5,196 nucleotides of DNA from Clostridia bacterium (GTDB lineage: Bacteria > Bacillota > Clostridia > Oscillospirales > Acutalibacteraceae), in NCBI GenBank assembly GCA_017387165.1, contig JAFOFS010000108.1, forward strand, positions 1 through 5,196, in the 5' to 3' direction. The notes under the pieces are model-generated. The model made no database searches, was not told where the DNA came from, and saw only the letters and a list, made by a program, of their open reading frames with translations. Made by a program: the position numbers and the translations under genes. Positions 1 to 5,163 of the stretch are shown in pieces; positions within the stretch are counted from its first letter, which is position 1, and each line of letters starts with the position of its first letter.

Positions 1-95
1 GATGTTCTGTCTAAAAAAGTCTGGGCTTCAAAATCAGAGCCGTAAAGAGATTTTAAAATTTTCAGGGTGTCTGACTTATTTGTTCCTAGACATTT
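1..95. mobile_element. Possible end of an inserted element interrupting the RpiR gene
   Basis: Bases 1-92 are about 36% GC by hand count, clearly lower than the flanking gene. Positions 8-13 read TGTCTA and 87-92 read TAGACA, with further loosely matching inverted bases inside (AAAAAAGTC at 14-22 against GACTTATTT at 73-81). On the plus strand, the frame starting at base 1 reads DVLSKKVWASKSEP and stops at 43-45, which could be the C-terminus of a transposase, with about 47 bp of end sequence following. Either the right end of an insertion sequence running off the window or a small inverted-repeat element (about 8-92) would fit. I do not recognise the family, and no target duplication can be seen because the other flank is absent. 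Confidence 0.35.
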
Positions 96-641
96 TTCTT
101 GTCCGATATCCACCATTTCCTCGAAAATTTCCGCAATACTGCCGCTGGAAAGCAGGCAGGTGTTTTGCATCAGCAATTTGAAATAGTAGTGAGCAAAGCC
201 GGCAAGCGGACGGCAGCTTCCCGCTCCGAAAATATAGACGCGGCGTGCGGTAACGATGTCGTGCACCGCGGCGTTGAAGATCTCCTGCGGCAGCGCCTCC
301 AGCGTCAGGCGGACGTTGTTCATATCCGAAGTCAGGACGTTATCCAGCACCTCGTCGTCGGTCATCCTCTCACGGGTGAGTTCGATCCGCTTCAAGGTGG
401 TCAGACGGCTGCGCACCAGCTCCTGCACCGCTTTTTGCAGTTCGGGATATCCGTCGAAGCCGATCTCCGCCGCGAAGCGCACCACCGTCGATTCGCTGAC
501 GCCAACCGCTTCACCCAGCTGGAAAGCGGTCATATACGCCGCTTCGTCGTACTGCTCCGAAATAAAGCGCGCAATGGCGCGTTGTCCCTTGGAAAAATCA
601 TCGCGGTGCGCCGCGATGCGCATCAGCAAATTGGTTTTCAT
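1..641 (-). CDS. MurR/RpiR-family transcriptional regulator, 3' part missing and probably disrupted
   Basis: Translating the minus strand from the ATG at 641 gives a frame open to the window edge (213 codons). Residues 1-75 form an RpiR-type helix-turn-helix domain: residues 37-70 contain LGEAVGVSESTVVRFAAEIG and then GFDGYPELQ, the classic signature. Residues 125-182 begin a SIS sugar-phosphate-binding domain, with VYIFGAGSC at 135-143 and SSGSIAEIFEEM at 165-176. Such regulators bind DNA under control of a phosphosugar. After VDIGQE (177-182) the family normally continues into a D-x-hydrophobic-I-S-F-x-R-Y segment. Here it reads KCLGTNKSDTLKILKSLYG, which fits nothing in SIS domains, and the DNA turns AT-rich. 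The real gene therefore appears interrupted near position 98. Family length is about 280 aa. A Shine-Dalgarno stretch, GAGGTGAGGA, overlaps the stop of the upstream membrane-protein gene (5-bp gap), so translation is probably coupled. The family call is firm; the break is an inference. Confidence 0.8.
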   Translation of the reverse strand, partial: MKTNLLMRIAAHRDDFSKGQRAIARFISEQYDEAAYMTAFQLGEAVGVSESTVVRFAAEIGFDGYPELQKAVQELVRSRLTTLKRIELTRERMTDDEVLDNVLTSDMNNVRLTLEALPQEIFNAAVHDIVTARRVYIFGAGSCRPLAGFAHYYFKLLMQNTCLLSSGSIAEIFEEMVDIGQEKCLGTNKSDTLKILKSLYGSDFEAQTFLDRT

Positions 642-646
642 CTTCC

Positions 647-1180
647 TCACCTCTGTTTGAATACCCGACGCAGCGAGGGCTGCAAACGGGCGCAGTAAAA
701 GCGGATAAACACGGCGATCGCACGGTCGTACAGCGGCAGAATCAAGTTGCCTGCCAGCAGGAAGATAAGCGGCAGATTGACGCCGAACAGCTCAAACGCA
801 TCCTGCGGCAAGCCGATCACGCGCCACAGCAACAAGTAGGTAATCAGCATCGCCGTATTAAACACCGCCAATTTCACCAGCCATCCGAGCAGCGGACGCA
901 GGCGATCGGCGGTACATTTGATCACGGGATAACAGCCGAAAAAGAGAAGGAACAAGCATTGCGGCTCCGGCAACGGAGCAAACAGCAAGGTCAGCACGGC
1001 GGCCGCCGCATACGCTGACCAGCCGCCCTTTGCCCCCAGCTCCACCGTGACCGGCAGCAAGAAAAAGCCGGCGAGGGCAGGCATAACGTACTCGGTGGCC
1101 GGAATCGCGGAAAGCAGCATACATCCTGCCGCCAACGCCGCCGATAAGCCGCACAGAGCGACTTTTCCTGCGTTTTTCAT
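647..1180 (-). CDS. Multi-pass integral membrane protein of unknown function
   Basis: This 177-aa protein is almost wholly hydrophobic. Probable membrane segments lie near residues 6-26, 31-50, 54-70, 74-88, 98-122 and 133-160, so five or six helices, ending in a basic tail (RLQPSLRRVFKQR). The pattern of an N-terminal ALCGLSAALAAG stretch followed by a PALAGFFLLPVTVELG segment reminds me of small conserved Clostridia membrane proteins and, loosely, of substrate-binding components of ECF transporters. I cannot confirm that, and no catalytic motif is visible. Start: the ATG at 1180 is preceded by AGGGGTG with about 8 nt spacing. It follows the J-domain gene by 16 bp and precedes the RpiR gene by 5 bp, so it sits inside the operon. 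It may be the transported-solute or membrane partner of the neighbouring genes, but that rests on context alone. Confidence 0.8.
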   Translation of the reverse strand: MKNAGKVALCGLSAALAAGCMLLSAIPATEYVMPALAGFFLLPVTVELGAKGGWSAYAAAAVLTLLFAPLPEPQCLFLLFFGCYPVIKCTADRLRPLLGWLVKLAVFNTAMLITYLLLWRVIGLPQDAFELFGVNLPLIFLLAGNLILPLYDRAIAVFIRFYCARLQPSLRRVFKQR

Positions 1181-1196
1181 TCAGTTTGCACCCCTA

Positions 1197-1778
1197 TCAG
1201 CGGCAGCACATATTGCACAGGCAGTTGGCCGCCATCATACTGCAGCAGCAATCGCACATCTGATCGTCGCGGCTGCTACCGGCGTAGCCGCGCTGTCCGC
1301 TCATACGATTGAGCTGAGCGCGGTACTCGTTGTTATACGGATCCATCTGGCAGGCGCGCTGCACGTGGTTGTACGCCTCGTCCAGCCAGCCCTTCCGATA
1401 CAGCACCATTCCCTTGAGATAGTACCATTCCGCATCACGGGAGAGCGACGGCACGCCGTCCAATAGAATTTCCGCATCCATATAGCGGTTTTGGCTCAAC
1501 AAACGGCGCACATCCGCAAAGCGGCTGCTGCCGCCGTACGATTGACTGCTGCCTGCATAGCCGCCCGTCTGCTGCGAGCCGCCTGCGCGGCGCTCTTTCA
1601 CGATGGTGTCGTACGCCTCGTTGATCTCCTGCATCTTCTCCTGCGCCAGATCGGACAGGGGGTTGTCGGTGTATTTATCGGGGTGATATTTTCTCGCCAA
1701 CTCGCGGTAGGCGGTCTTTATCTCGTCGTCCGAGGCTGTGCGAGGGACGCCGAGGATCTCATACGGATCTTTCATCAT
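1197..1778 (-). CDS. J-domain (DnaJ-like) protein with TPR-like region and cysteine-rich tail
   Basis: This is a 193-aa protein. Residues 4-62 form a complete J domain: DPYEILGVPRTASDDEIKTAY, the HPD tripeptide at 32-34 and helix IV around INEAYDTI. HPD stimulates the ATPase of DnaK/Hsp70, so the protein should recruit that chaperone. A Gly/Ser/Gln-rich linker (66-86) follows. Residues 87-160 then form a helical pair resembling a TPR unit (AEWYYLKGMVLYRKGWLDEA, then ACQMDPYNNEYR). The tail, 175-192, has eight cysteines in 18 residues (CDCCC ... CLCNMCC), which suggests metal binding or palmitoyl-like membrane attachment. It lacks the DnaJ zinc-finger and C-terminal domains, so it is a specialised J protein, not the general DnaJ. 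Start: ATG 1778 (or 1775) lies 1 bp after the DUF5685 stop, and its AAGG ribosome site is inside that gene, so translation is likely coupled. Confidence 0.9.
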   Translation of the reverse strand: MMKDPYEILGVPRTASDDEIKTAYRELARKYHPDKYTDNPLSDLAQEKMQEINEAYDTIVKERRAGGSQQTGGYAGSSQSYGGSSRFADVRRLLSQNRYMDAEILLDGVPSLSRDAEWYYLKGMVLYRKGWLDEAYNHVQRACQMDPYNNEYRAQLNRMSGQRGYAGSSRDDQMCDCCCSMMAANCLCNMCCR

Positions 1779-1779
1779 T

Positions 1780-2637
1780 TCACGAACCTTTCTTTTCCGG
1801 ATGGGTCACCGACCGTTGCAGCGTCGGACACCCGTTTTCCAGAATATTCCGCAGCAAGCGGTCAAAGCGGCGAACAGGCAGCAGATCGTACGCGTTCACA
1901 CACTCATTCAGGCTGGCGCACAACGAGCGCTCCGCTCGCTCGCGAAGGGCGGCGAGGTCGGGGGTACCCTCCCCTGCCAGCAGAGGATTATAGTTGCCGG
2001 ATTTGGCATCCTTTTCCAGGTCATCCGCCGCATCCATCAGATAGATCCAGCGACCGAGGCAATAGCCGAGACGGGCGAGCGCCCGTTCCTGCCCCTCGTC
2101 GGCGGCCAGCATACGGAGCGCCGCTTCGGTCATACGGGCGGTCGCATCGGAGGCACGGTCAACCGAGGGGGAATTTTCCCGTTCGCAGGTCGCCTGCTCG
2201 GTCAGACATTCGTCGATGAGCGAGGCCATCTGCGGCAGGTGAGCCGCCGCCGTCTTGCGGCCGCGTTTCAGCCGCTTCAGCAGCACCCACGCCGCCAGGC
2301 GCTTGGGACCGCGACCGTCGGCAACCGTATCCTGCAGCTGACCGTAGGACAGCAGCAGCGACAGATCGGCGACCGTGTCCAGCGTTTCGGTATCCGAACA
2401 GCAGGAGCGCTTGGCAAAAGGATTGTACGGGCAGCGACCGGCGCAGAAGGAAACCGGGTCCTCGCGCAGCGCCATCCGCAGCGCCGCCACGAAGGTCATA
2501 TCGTAGCTGAGCAGCCAGCGGGCGGCGTGACCGTACCGTTTGCCGATGCGGCGGCACAGCGTGCAATAAATGCCGCGATATTCCTCATATTCACGGAAGG
2601 TAAGATCCTCCTTCCGTATCCGCACGTATCCGAGCAT
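1780..2637 (-). CDS. DUF5685 family protein
   Basis: This is a 285-aa protein of the Clostridia family DUF5685, recognised from its opening (MLGYVRIRKEDL, then YRGIYCTLCRRIGKRYG) and from the Cys cluster that follows. Visible features are CxxC at C25/C28, then C65, C69 and C79-C80, together a possible metal or Fe-S site. Also visible are QDTVAD at 102-107 and an Asp-rich stretch, DAADDLEKDAKSGNYNPL, at 202-219. The protein looks all-helical with no signal peptide or membrane helix. The two Asp-rich stretches are spaced roughly like the Mg-diphosphate motifs of squalene/phytoene synthases, whose second motif also ends in DAxxGxxxxP; this resemblance is my own inference. The function of the family is not known to me. 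The ATG at 2637 is well placed, with AAGGGAG 7-8 nt upstream. The stop is 1 bp before the J-domain gene, so the two are co-made and may act together. Confidence 0.85.
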   Translation of the reverse strand: MLGYVRIRKEDLTFREYEEYRGIYCTLCRRIGKRYGHAARWLLSYDMTFVAALRMALREDPVSFCAGRCPYNPFAKRSCCSDTETLDTVADLSLLLSYGQLQDTVADGRGPKRLAAWVLLKRLKRGRKTAAAHLPQMASLIDECLTEQATCERENSPSVDRASDATARMTEAALRMLAADEGQERALARLGYCLGRWIYLMDAADDLEKDAKSGNYNPLLAGEGTPDLAALRERAERSLCASLNECVNAYDLLPVRRFDRLLRNILENGCPTLQRSVTHPEKKGS

Positions 2638-2644
2638 GCCGTTT

Positions 2645-2651
2645 CTCCCTT
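2645..2651 (-). promoter_or_regulatory. Ribosome binding site of the DUF5685 gene
   Basis: On the minus strand AAGGGAG lies 7 nt upstream of the ATG at 2637, which fixes that start. Confidence 0.75.
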
Positions 2652-2660
2652 GGTGTTACT

Positions 2661-2687
2661 TTGCTTTTATTATAGCGAAAAAAGCAA
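2661..2687 (-). promoter_or_regulatory. Possible promoter -10 within an inverted repeat, upstream of the DUF5685 gene
   Basis: A perfect TATAAT (minus strand, 2674-2669) lies about 32 bp upstream of the DUF5685 start. It is framed by perfect 8-bp inverted arms, TTGCTTTT (2661-2668) and AAAAGCAA (2680-2687). No good -35 hexamer is seen at 16-18 bp spacing, so a promoter here would be weak or need an activator. The arms could be an operator. The hairpin is AT-rich and has no T-tract, so it is a poor candidate for an rqcP terminator. Confidence 0.35.
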
Positions 2688-2712
2688 GACGGGGTATGAA
2701 GAAAATGTGAAT

Positions 2713-2952
2713 TTACTTGATGCGGTACAGATTGGTCGCATCCGCTTTGGCAACCGTTTCCTGCACCGACACGATCTCCACCGTGATATCACGGTTACCG
2801 AGCTGCACCGTCACCTCGTCCCCCACCTTCACCTCGTACGAGGCGCGGGCAGGCTTGCCGTTGACGATGACGCGGCCTGCGTCGCAGGCTTCGTTTGCAA
2901 CGGTGCGGCGCTTGATCAGTCGGGAGACCTTGAGATATTTATCCAGCCGCAT
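2713..2952 (-). CDS. rqcP: RqcP (YabO), S4-domain RNA-binding protein of ribosome quality control
   Basis: This is a 79-aa protein that is essentially one S4 RNA-binding domain: MRLDKYLKVSRLIKRRTVA at the start, then GRVIVNGKPARASYEVKVGDEV, closely matching Bacillus RqcP/YabO in length and sequence. In that family the protein binds the 50S subunit with peptidyl-tRNA and works with RqcH to add alanine tails to stalled nascent chains, marking them for degradation. Start choice: the frame could open at an ATG at 2979, but AAGGAGG (2967-2961) lies between that and the ATG at 2952, 8 nt from the latter, and family members begin MRLDK. The usual Bacillus neighbours yabP, yabQ and divIC are not next to it here; a DUF5685 gene follows after 75 bp. 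It is divergent from the zinc-ribbon gene. Identity is confident; the paralogue Hsp15-like S4 proteins are longer. Confidence 0.92.
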   Translation of the reverse strand: MRLDKYLKVSRLIKRRTVANEACDAGRVIVNGKPARASYEVKVGDEVTVQLGNRDITVEIVSVQETVAKADATNLYRIK

Positions 2953-2960
2953 ACGGGCGT

Positions 2961-2967
2961 CCTCCTT
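2961..2967 (-). promoter_or_regulatory. Ribosome binding site deciding the rqcP start
   Basis: AAGGAGG on the minus strand sits 8 nt before the ATG at 2952. It lies inside the longer reading frame from 2979 and so argues against that start. Confidence 0.85.
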
Positions 2968-2988
2968 TCGGATTGGCATAACAATATT

Positions 2989-3017
2989 AGTATACTATTA
3001 CTTCCTGTTTTTTGCAA
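2989..3017 (-). promoter_or_regulatory. Sigma-A promoter of rqcP
   Basis: The minus strand reads TTGCAA (3017-3012), a 17-bp spacer, then TATACT (2994-2989). Transcription would start near 2982, giving a leader of about 30 nt. An alternative -35, TTGACT (3022-3017), is 22 bp from the -10, which is too far. Confidence 0.7.
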
Positions 3018-3050
3018 GTCAAAAAGTGGTAAACTGCAAAAGTTTGACTT
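3016..3050. repeat. Inverted repeat between divergent promoters
   Basis: AAGTCAAA (3016-3023) and TTTGACTT (3043-3050) are perfect inverted arms 19 bp apart. Each arm overlaps a -35 element, that of rqcP on one side and of the zinc-ribbon gene on the other. This could be an operator shared by both genes, or simply two TTGACT hexamers on opposite strands. Confidence 0.5.
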
Positions 3051-3072
3051 TTATACCGCTGCGTGGTATGAT
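3044..3072 (+). promoter_or_regulatory. Sigma-A promoter of the zinc-ribbon membrane protein gene
   Basis: TTGACT (3044-3049), a 17-bp spacer and TATGAT (3067-3072) make a near-consensus promoter. The start of transcription would be near 3079, leaving a leader of about 23 nt that carries GGAGG at 3088-3092. Confidence 0.75.
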
Positions 3073-3101
3073 GAAGAAAACGAAAACGGAGGCGATCTTT
3101 G

Positions 3102-4538
3102 ATGAAAACGTGTCCTAAATGCAACCGTGAATTGCCCGATACGCAGGCGTTCTGTGAGCTGTGCGGAACGGCGCTTGAAGCAGAGCCGACACCCGAACAG
3201 CCGCAAAAGCCGAAGCGGAAGAAGTGGCTGATCCCCGTCGTGGCGACGGTGGCAGCGGTGGCGGTGCTGGTCGGTGTACTGATCGGCGGTATGCTGACCT
3301 GTTGGTACGGCATCGGCGGTCCTGCCGCAACCTTGGCGCTGGCCGCCAAAAACACGCTGAACGCCAAAAGTATGACGGCGGATCTTGCGTTTGACGGTGT
3401 TATTTTGGGGCAGGATCTGTCCGCGGAAGGCAACGTGCAGTTGCGCCTGAATCCGCACCGCGAAGAATTGTCCTTGTTGGTCGACCTGAAGTGTGCGACA
3501 AACGACGGATTGGACGGCAACAACCGTTATCAGCTGTTGGTGTATGACGGAAAAGGCTACACCCTCACGACCATCGACGGCAAAACGGCCGACGCCACCG
3601 AGCAAAAAGCCGATCTGGATGAGTTCTGGGAGAGGTTTGACGAGGGCGCGGATCTCGATTGGGAAGATCTGATCGAAGATTCTTTCCTCGAGAGTTACGT
3701 AGATGCCGATCGGGTGGAGCGGTTTGTCGATGAGGTCGGCAAAAAGTTCAACGATAAGAAATGGCTGAAAAACACGCTGGGATACGAGAAAAACGGCGGC
3801 GTGCATCGATTTGATTTCGAGTTGAATGATCTGGTCGAAGAATTGTTGGATATCGCCGAGGAAACCGATCTGTTCAAAAACAGCAATATTTCGGAAGCGA
3901 TCAACAACCTCGAACTTCCCAAAACCGACGTGGTGATCGAGTACACCGTCAAGTTCGGTCGATTGGTCGGTTTTAGCCTGCAGGTCGGCAACGCGGAAAA
4001 CGGGGGCATCTCCGCCGAGATGAACATTCAGAAGATCGGCACCACCAAGATCAGCAAAAACGCGATCGACGATCTGCGTGACGAAGTAAAAGACTGGGTG
4101 AAAGATCACACCTGCCCCGAATGCGGCGAGACCTTTACGGGAAATTCCTGCTATTATTGCGGCGGCACCGATGACAACGGCATCGGCGATAACAACTACG
4201 GTTACAATGACTGCGATGCATGCGCCGATTATTGCGAAACATGGGAATATAATGGGCAGCAACTCTGTTGGGATTGCTATAGCGATCGCATCGCCGGTGC
4301 CGGCAACGGTAACGCCGGCGACGAAGGCAACACCGAATTGGAAACGAGTTTCGGTACTTGTGCTCGTTGCGGTACCTACACCGAGATGTGGTGGTACGGT
4401 GACAAGCGGCTGTGCGTCGATTGCTATTACCAGGCATCCCACGGCTCGGGGCAGACCGACGAAAACGACGCCGCAACGGAAGTGCCGGACAGGGATGCAG
4501 GATTCCGCGACCCCGATTTCCCGATCTATTACAACTAA
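3102..4538 (+). CDS. Zinc-ribbon membrane protein with N-terminal and tandem C-terminal four-cysteine motifs
   Basis: This is a 478-aa protein. Residues 4-22 form a zinc ribbon (C4, C7, C18, C21). A Pro/Lys linker with the basic stretch KPKRKK (36-41) leads to one transmembrane helix at about 42-66. By the positive-inside rule the N-terminus is cytoplasmic and residues 67-478 lie outside. Residues 75-330 form an acidic alpha/beta domain that I do not recognise. Three more sets of four cysteines follow: C338/C341/C350/C353, C371/C374/C389/C392 and C420/C423/C438/C441. The last two are tandem copies with identical C-x2-C-x14-C-x2-C spacing and a shared W-x-Y ... L-C-x-D-C-Y pattern, joined by Gly/Asn/Asp-rich linkers. 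N-terminal ribbon plus helix plus outside domain resembles the plan of TcaA-like envelope proteins. Start: ATG 3102 lies 9 nt after GGAGG; the TTG one codon earlier is less likely. The function is unknown; an envelope sensor or a scaffold is possible. Confidence 0.85.
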   Translation: MKTCPKCNRELPDTQAFCELCGTALEAEPTPEQPQKPKRKKWLIPVVATVAAVAVLVGVLIGGMLTCWYGIGGPAATLALAAKNTLNAKSMTADLAFDGVILGQDLSAEGNVQLRLNPHREELSLLVDLKCATNDGLDGNNRYQLLVYDGKGYTLTTIDGKTADATEQKADLDEFWERFDEGADLDWEDLIEDSFLESYVDADRVERFVDEVGKKFNDKKWLKNTLGYEKNGGVHRFDFELNDLVEELLDIAEETDLFKNSNISEAINNLELPKTDVVIEYTVKFGRLVGFSLQVGNAENGGISAEMNIQKIGTTKISKNAIDDLRDEVKDWVKDHTCPECGETFTGNSCYYCGGTDDNGIGDNNYGYNDCDACADYCETWEYNGQQLCWDCYSDRIAGAGNGNAGDEGNTELETSFGTCARCGTYTEMWWYGDKRLCVDCYYQASHGSGQTDENDAATEVPDRDAGFRDPDFPIYYN

Positions 4539-4541
4539 ACG

Positions 4542-4573
4542 AAAACCTCCGATGCATGCATCGGAGGTTTTTT
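4542..4573. terminator. Bidirectional intrinsic terminator, perfect palindrome
   Basis: A 22-bp perfect palindrome at 4546-4567, arms CCTCCGATGCA and TGCATCGGAGG, is extended by AAAA on the left and TTTTTT on the right. It sits 3 bp after the zinc-ribbon gene stop and 4 bp beyond the stop of the LOR gene on the other strand. It has a T-run in the plus direction and TTTTCGTTT in the minus direction, so it can end both convergent transcripts. Confidence 0.9.
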
Positions 4574-4577
4574 GTAT

Positions 4578-5051
4578 TCAATCGTTATCGCGTGAGCATT
4601 TTTCGGCGTCGATGGCCAACACCAGCATCAGCACCGAAAGCGCATCGGCAGGATTTTCAACCGTGATGGAATAGGTGTCGGTCCAGTTCAATTCCTGGCT
4701 GACCGTCGCGACCGTATGACCGCTCGCGTCGCACACGACGTAATCCCATTCCAGCCAGTCGCCCTCCACCTGCCAACCGTTGCATTCGATGTTATAGCGA
4801 GGGCGGAAAAAAGTGAATTCACGGGAAATGCAGCCGAGGTATTGCTCACCGAGGTACATCTCGAATTTCGGCATCCAGCTGAAAAGGCGCTGTTTCACCG
4901 TGCCGAGCTCGTTTCCTGCCGTGTCGTAGATCTTAAAGCAATGTCCCCACGCGAGTTTGCCCTTGACGGTGTACACCGTTTCCCCTGCTTCGTCAAAGAT
5001 ATCGTATCTGTCCAGCCAAGAAAACAGGCGTTGTTTGAATAAAAGCTTCAC
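4578..5051 (-). CDS. LURP-one-related (LOR, tubby-like fold) family protein
   Basis: This is a 157-aa protein made of repeated short beta strands, typical of the LOR family (tubby C-terminal-like fold). Examples are FSWLDRYDIFDEAGETVYTV (10-29), HCFKIYDTAGNELGTV (37-52) and EWDYVVCDASGHTVATV (101-117), closing with a hydrophobic helix, ALSVLMLVLAIDAEKC (137-152), that fills the barrel. The strand motif KQRLFSW appears twice, at 6-12 and 53-59. In plants and phospholipid scramblases this fold is tied to membranes, lipids or defence; its bacterial role is not established. There is no signal peptide, so the protein is probably cytosolic or membrane-associated. Start: the frame extends to 5174, but that part overlaps the promoter and the upstream terminator. 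AGGGGGA (5064-5058) lies 6 nt before GTG 5051. An in-frame GTG at 5057 abuts that site and is too close. The gene has its own promoter and terminator, so it is monocistronic. Confidence 0.88.
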   Translation of the reverse strand: MKLLFKQRLFSWLDRYDIFDEAGETVYTVKGKLAWGHCFKIYDTAGNELGTVKQRLFSWMPKFEMYLGEQYLGCISREFTFFRPRYNIECNGWQVEGDWLEWDYVVCDASGHTVATVSQELNWTDTYSITVENPADALSVLMLVLAIDAEKCSRDND

Positions 5052-5057
5052 CGTCAC

Positions 5058-5064
5058 TCCCCCT
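5058..5064 (-). promoter_or_regulatory. Ribosome binding site deciding the LOR gene start
   Basis: AGGGGGA on the minus strand is 6 nt before GTG 5051. It supports a GTG start there over the upstream GTG (5057) and the much longer frame from 5174. Confidence 0.7.
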
Positions 5065-5074
5065 TTTTGTTTTG

Positions 5075-5103
5075 ATTGTAACACATAATTCAAGGATTTG
5101 CAA
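5075..5103 (-). promoter_or_regulatory. Sigma-A promoter of the LOR gene
   Basis: The minus strand reads TTGCAA (5103-5098), a 17-bp spacer ending in TGT (an extended -10 TGn), then TACAAT (5080-5075). Transcription would start near 5068, leaving a leader of about 17 nt just long enough for the ribosome site. Confidence 0.8.
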
Positions 5104-5121
5104 CGATTTTTGCAGGAAAGA

Positions 5122-5149
5122 GAAAACCCCTGCCGCAAGCGGCAGGGGT
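5122..5149 (-). terminator. Intrinsic terminator of the upstream minus-strand gene
   Basis: Arms CCCCTGCCG (5127-5135) and CGGCAGGGG (5140-5148) enclose a four-base loop, an almost all-GC stem. It is followed on the minus strand by TTTTCTCTTT. It begins about 15 nt after the stop codon at 5164-5166, so it ends that gene's transcript before the LOR promoter. Confidence 0.88.
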
Positions 5150-5163
5150 AAAGCTCTTGTTTC

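Noticed and set aside
99..698. Plus-strand open frames over the RpiR gene
   Set aside because: The minus-strand translation has an unmistakable RpiR helix-turn-helix and SIS start, so the plus-strand frames are shadows.
2953..2979. Longer rqcP starting at the ATG at 2979
   Set aside because: The AAGGAGG ribosome site lies inside that extension, and the family starts with MRLDK.
1738..3102. Long open frame (454 codons) on the plus strand across the J-protein, DUF5685 and rqcP genes
   Set aside because: It crosses three recognised minus-strand genes and their intergenic signals, and its translation resembles no family I know.
3051..4442. Long open frame (463 codons) on the minus strand opposite the zinc-ribbon gene
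   Set aside because: It has no ribosome site. The plus-strand gene has zinc motifs, a membrane helix, a promoter and a terminator. The antisense frame is a by-product of that gene's codon use.
4542..4573. Perfect palindrome as a recombination or protein-binding site
   Set aside because: Its position just past two convergent stop codons, with a T-run, is fully explained by a bidirectional terminator.
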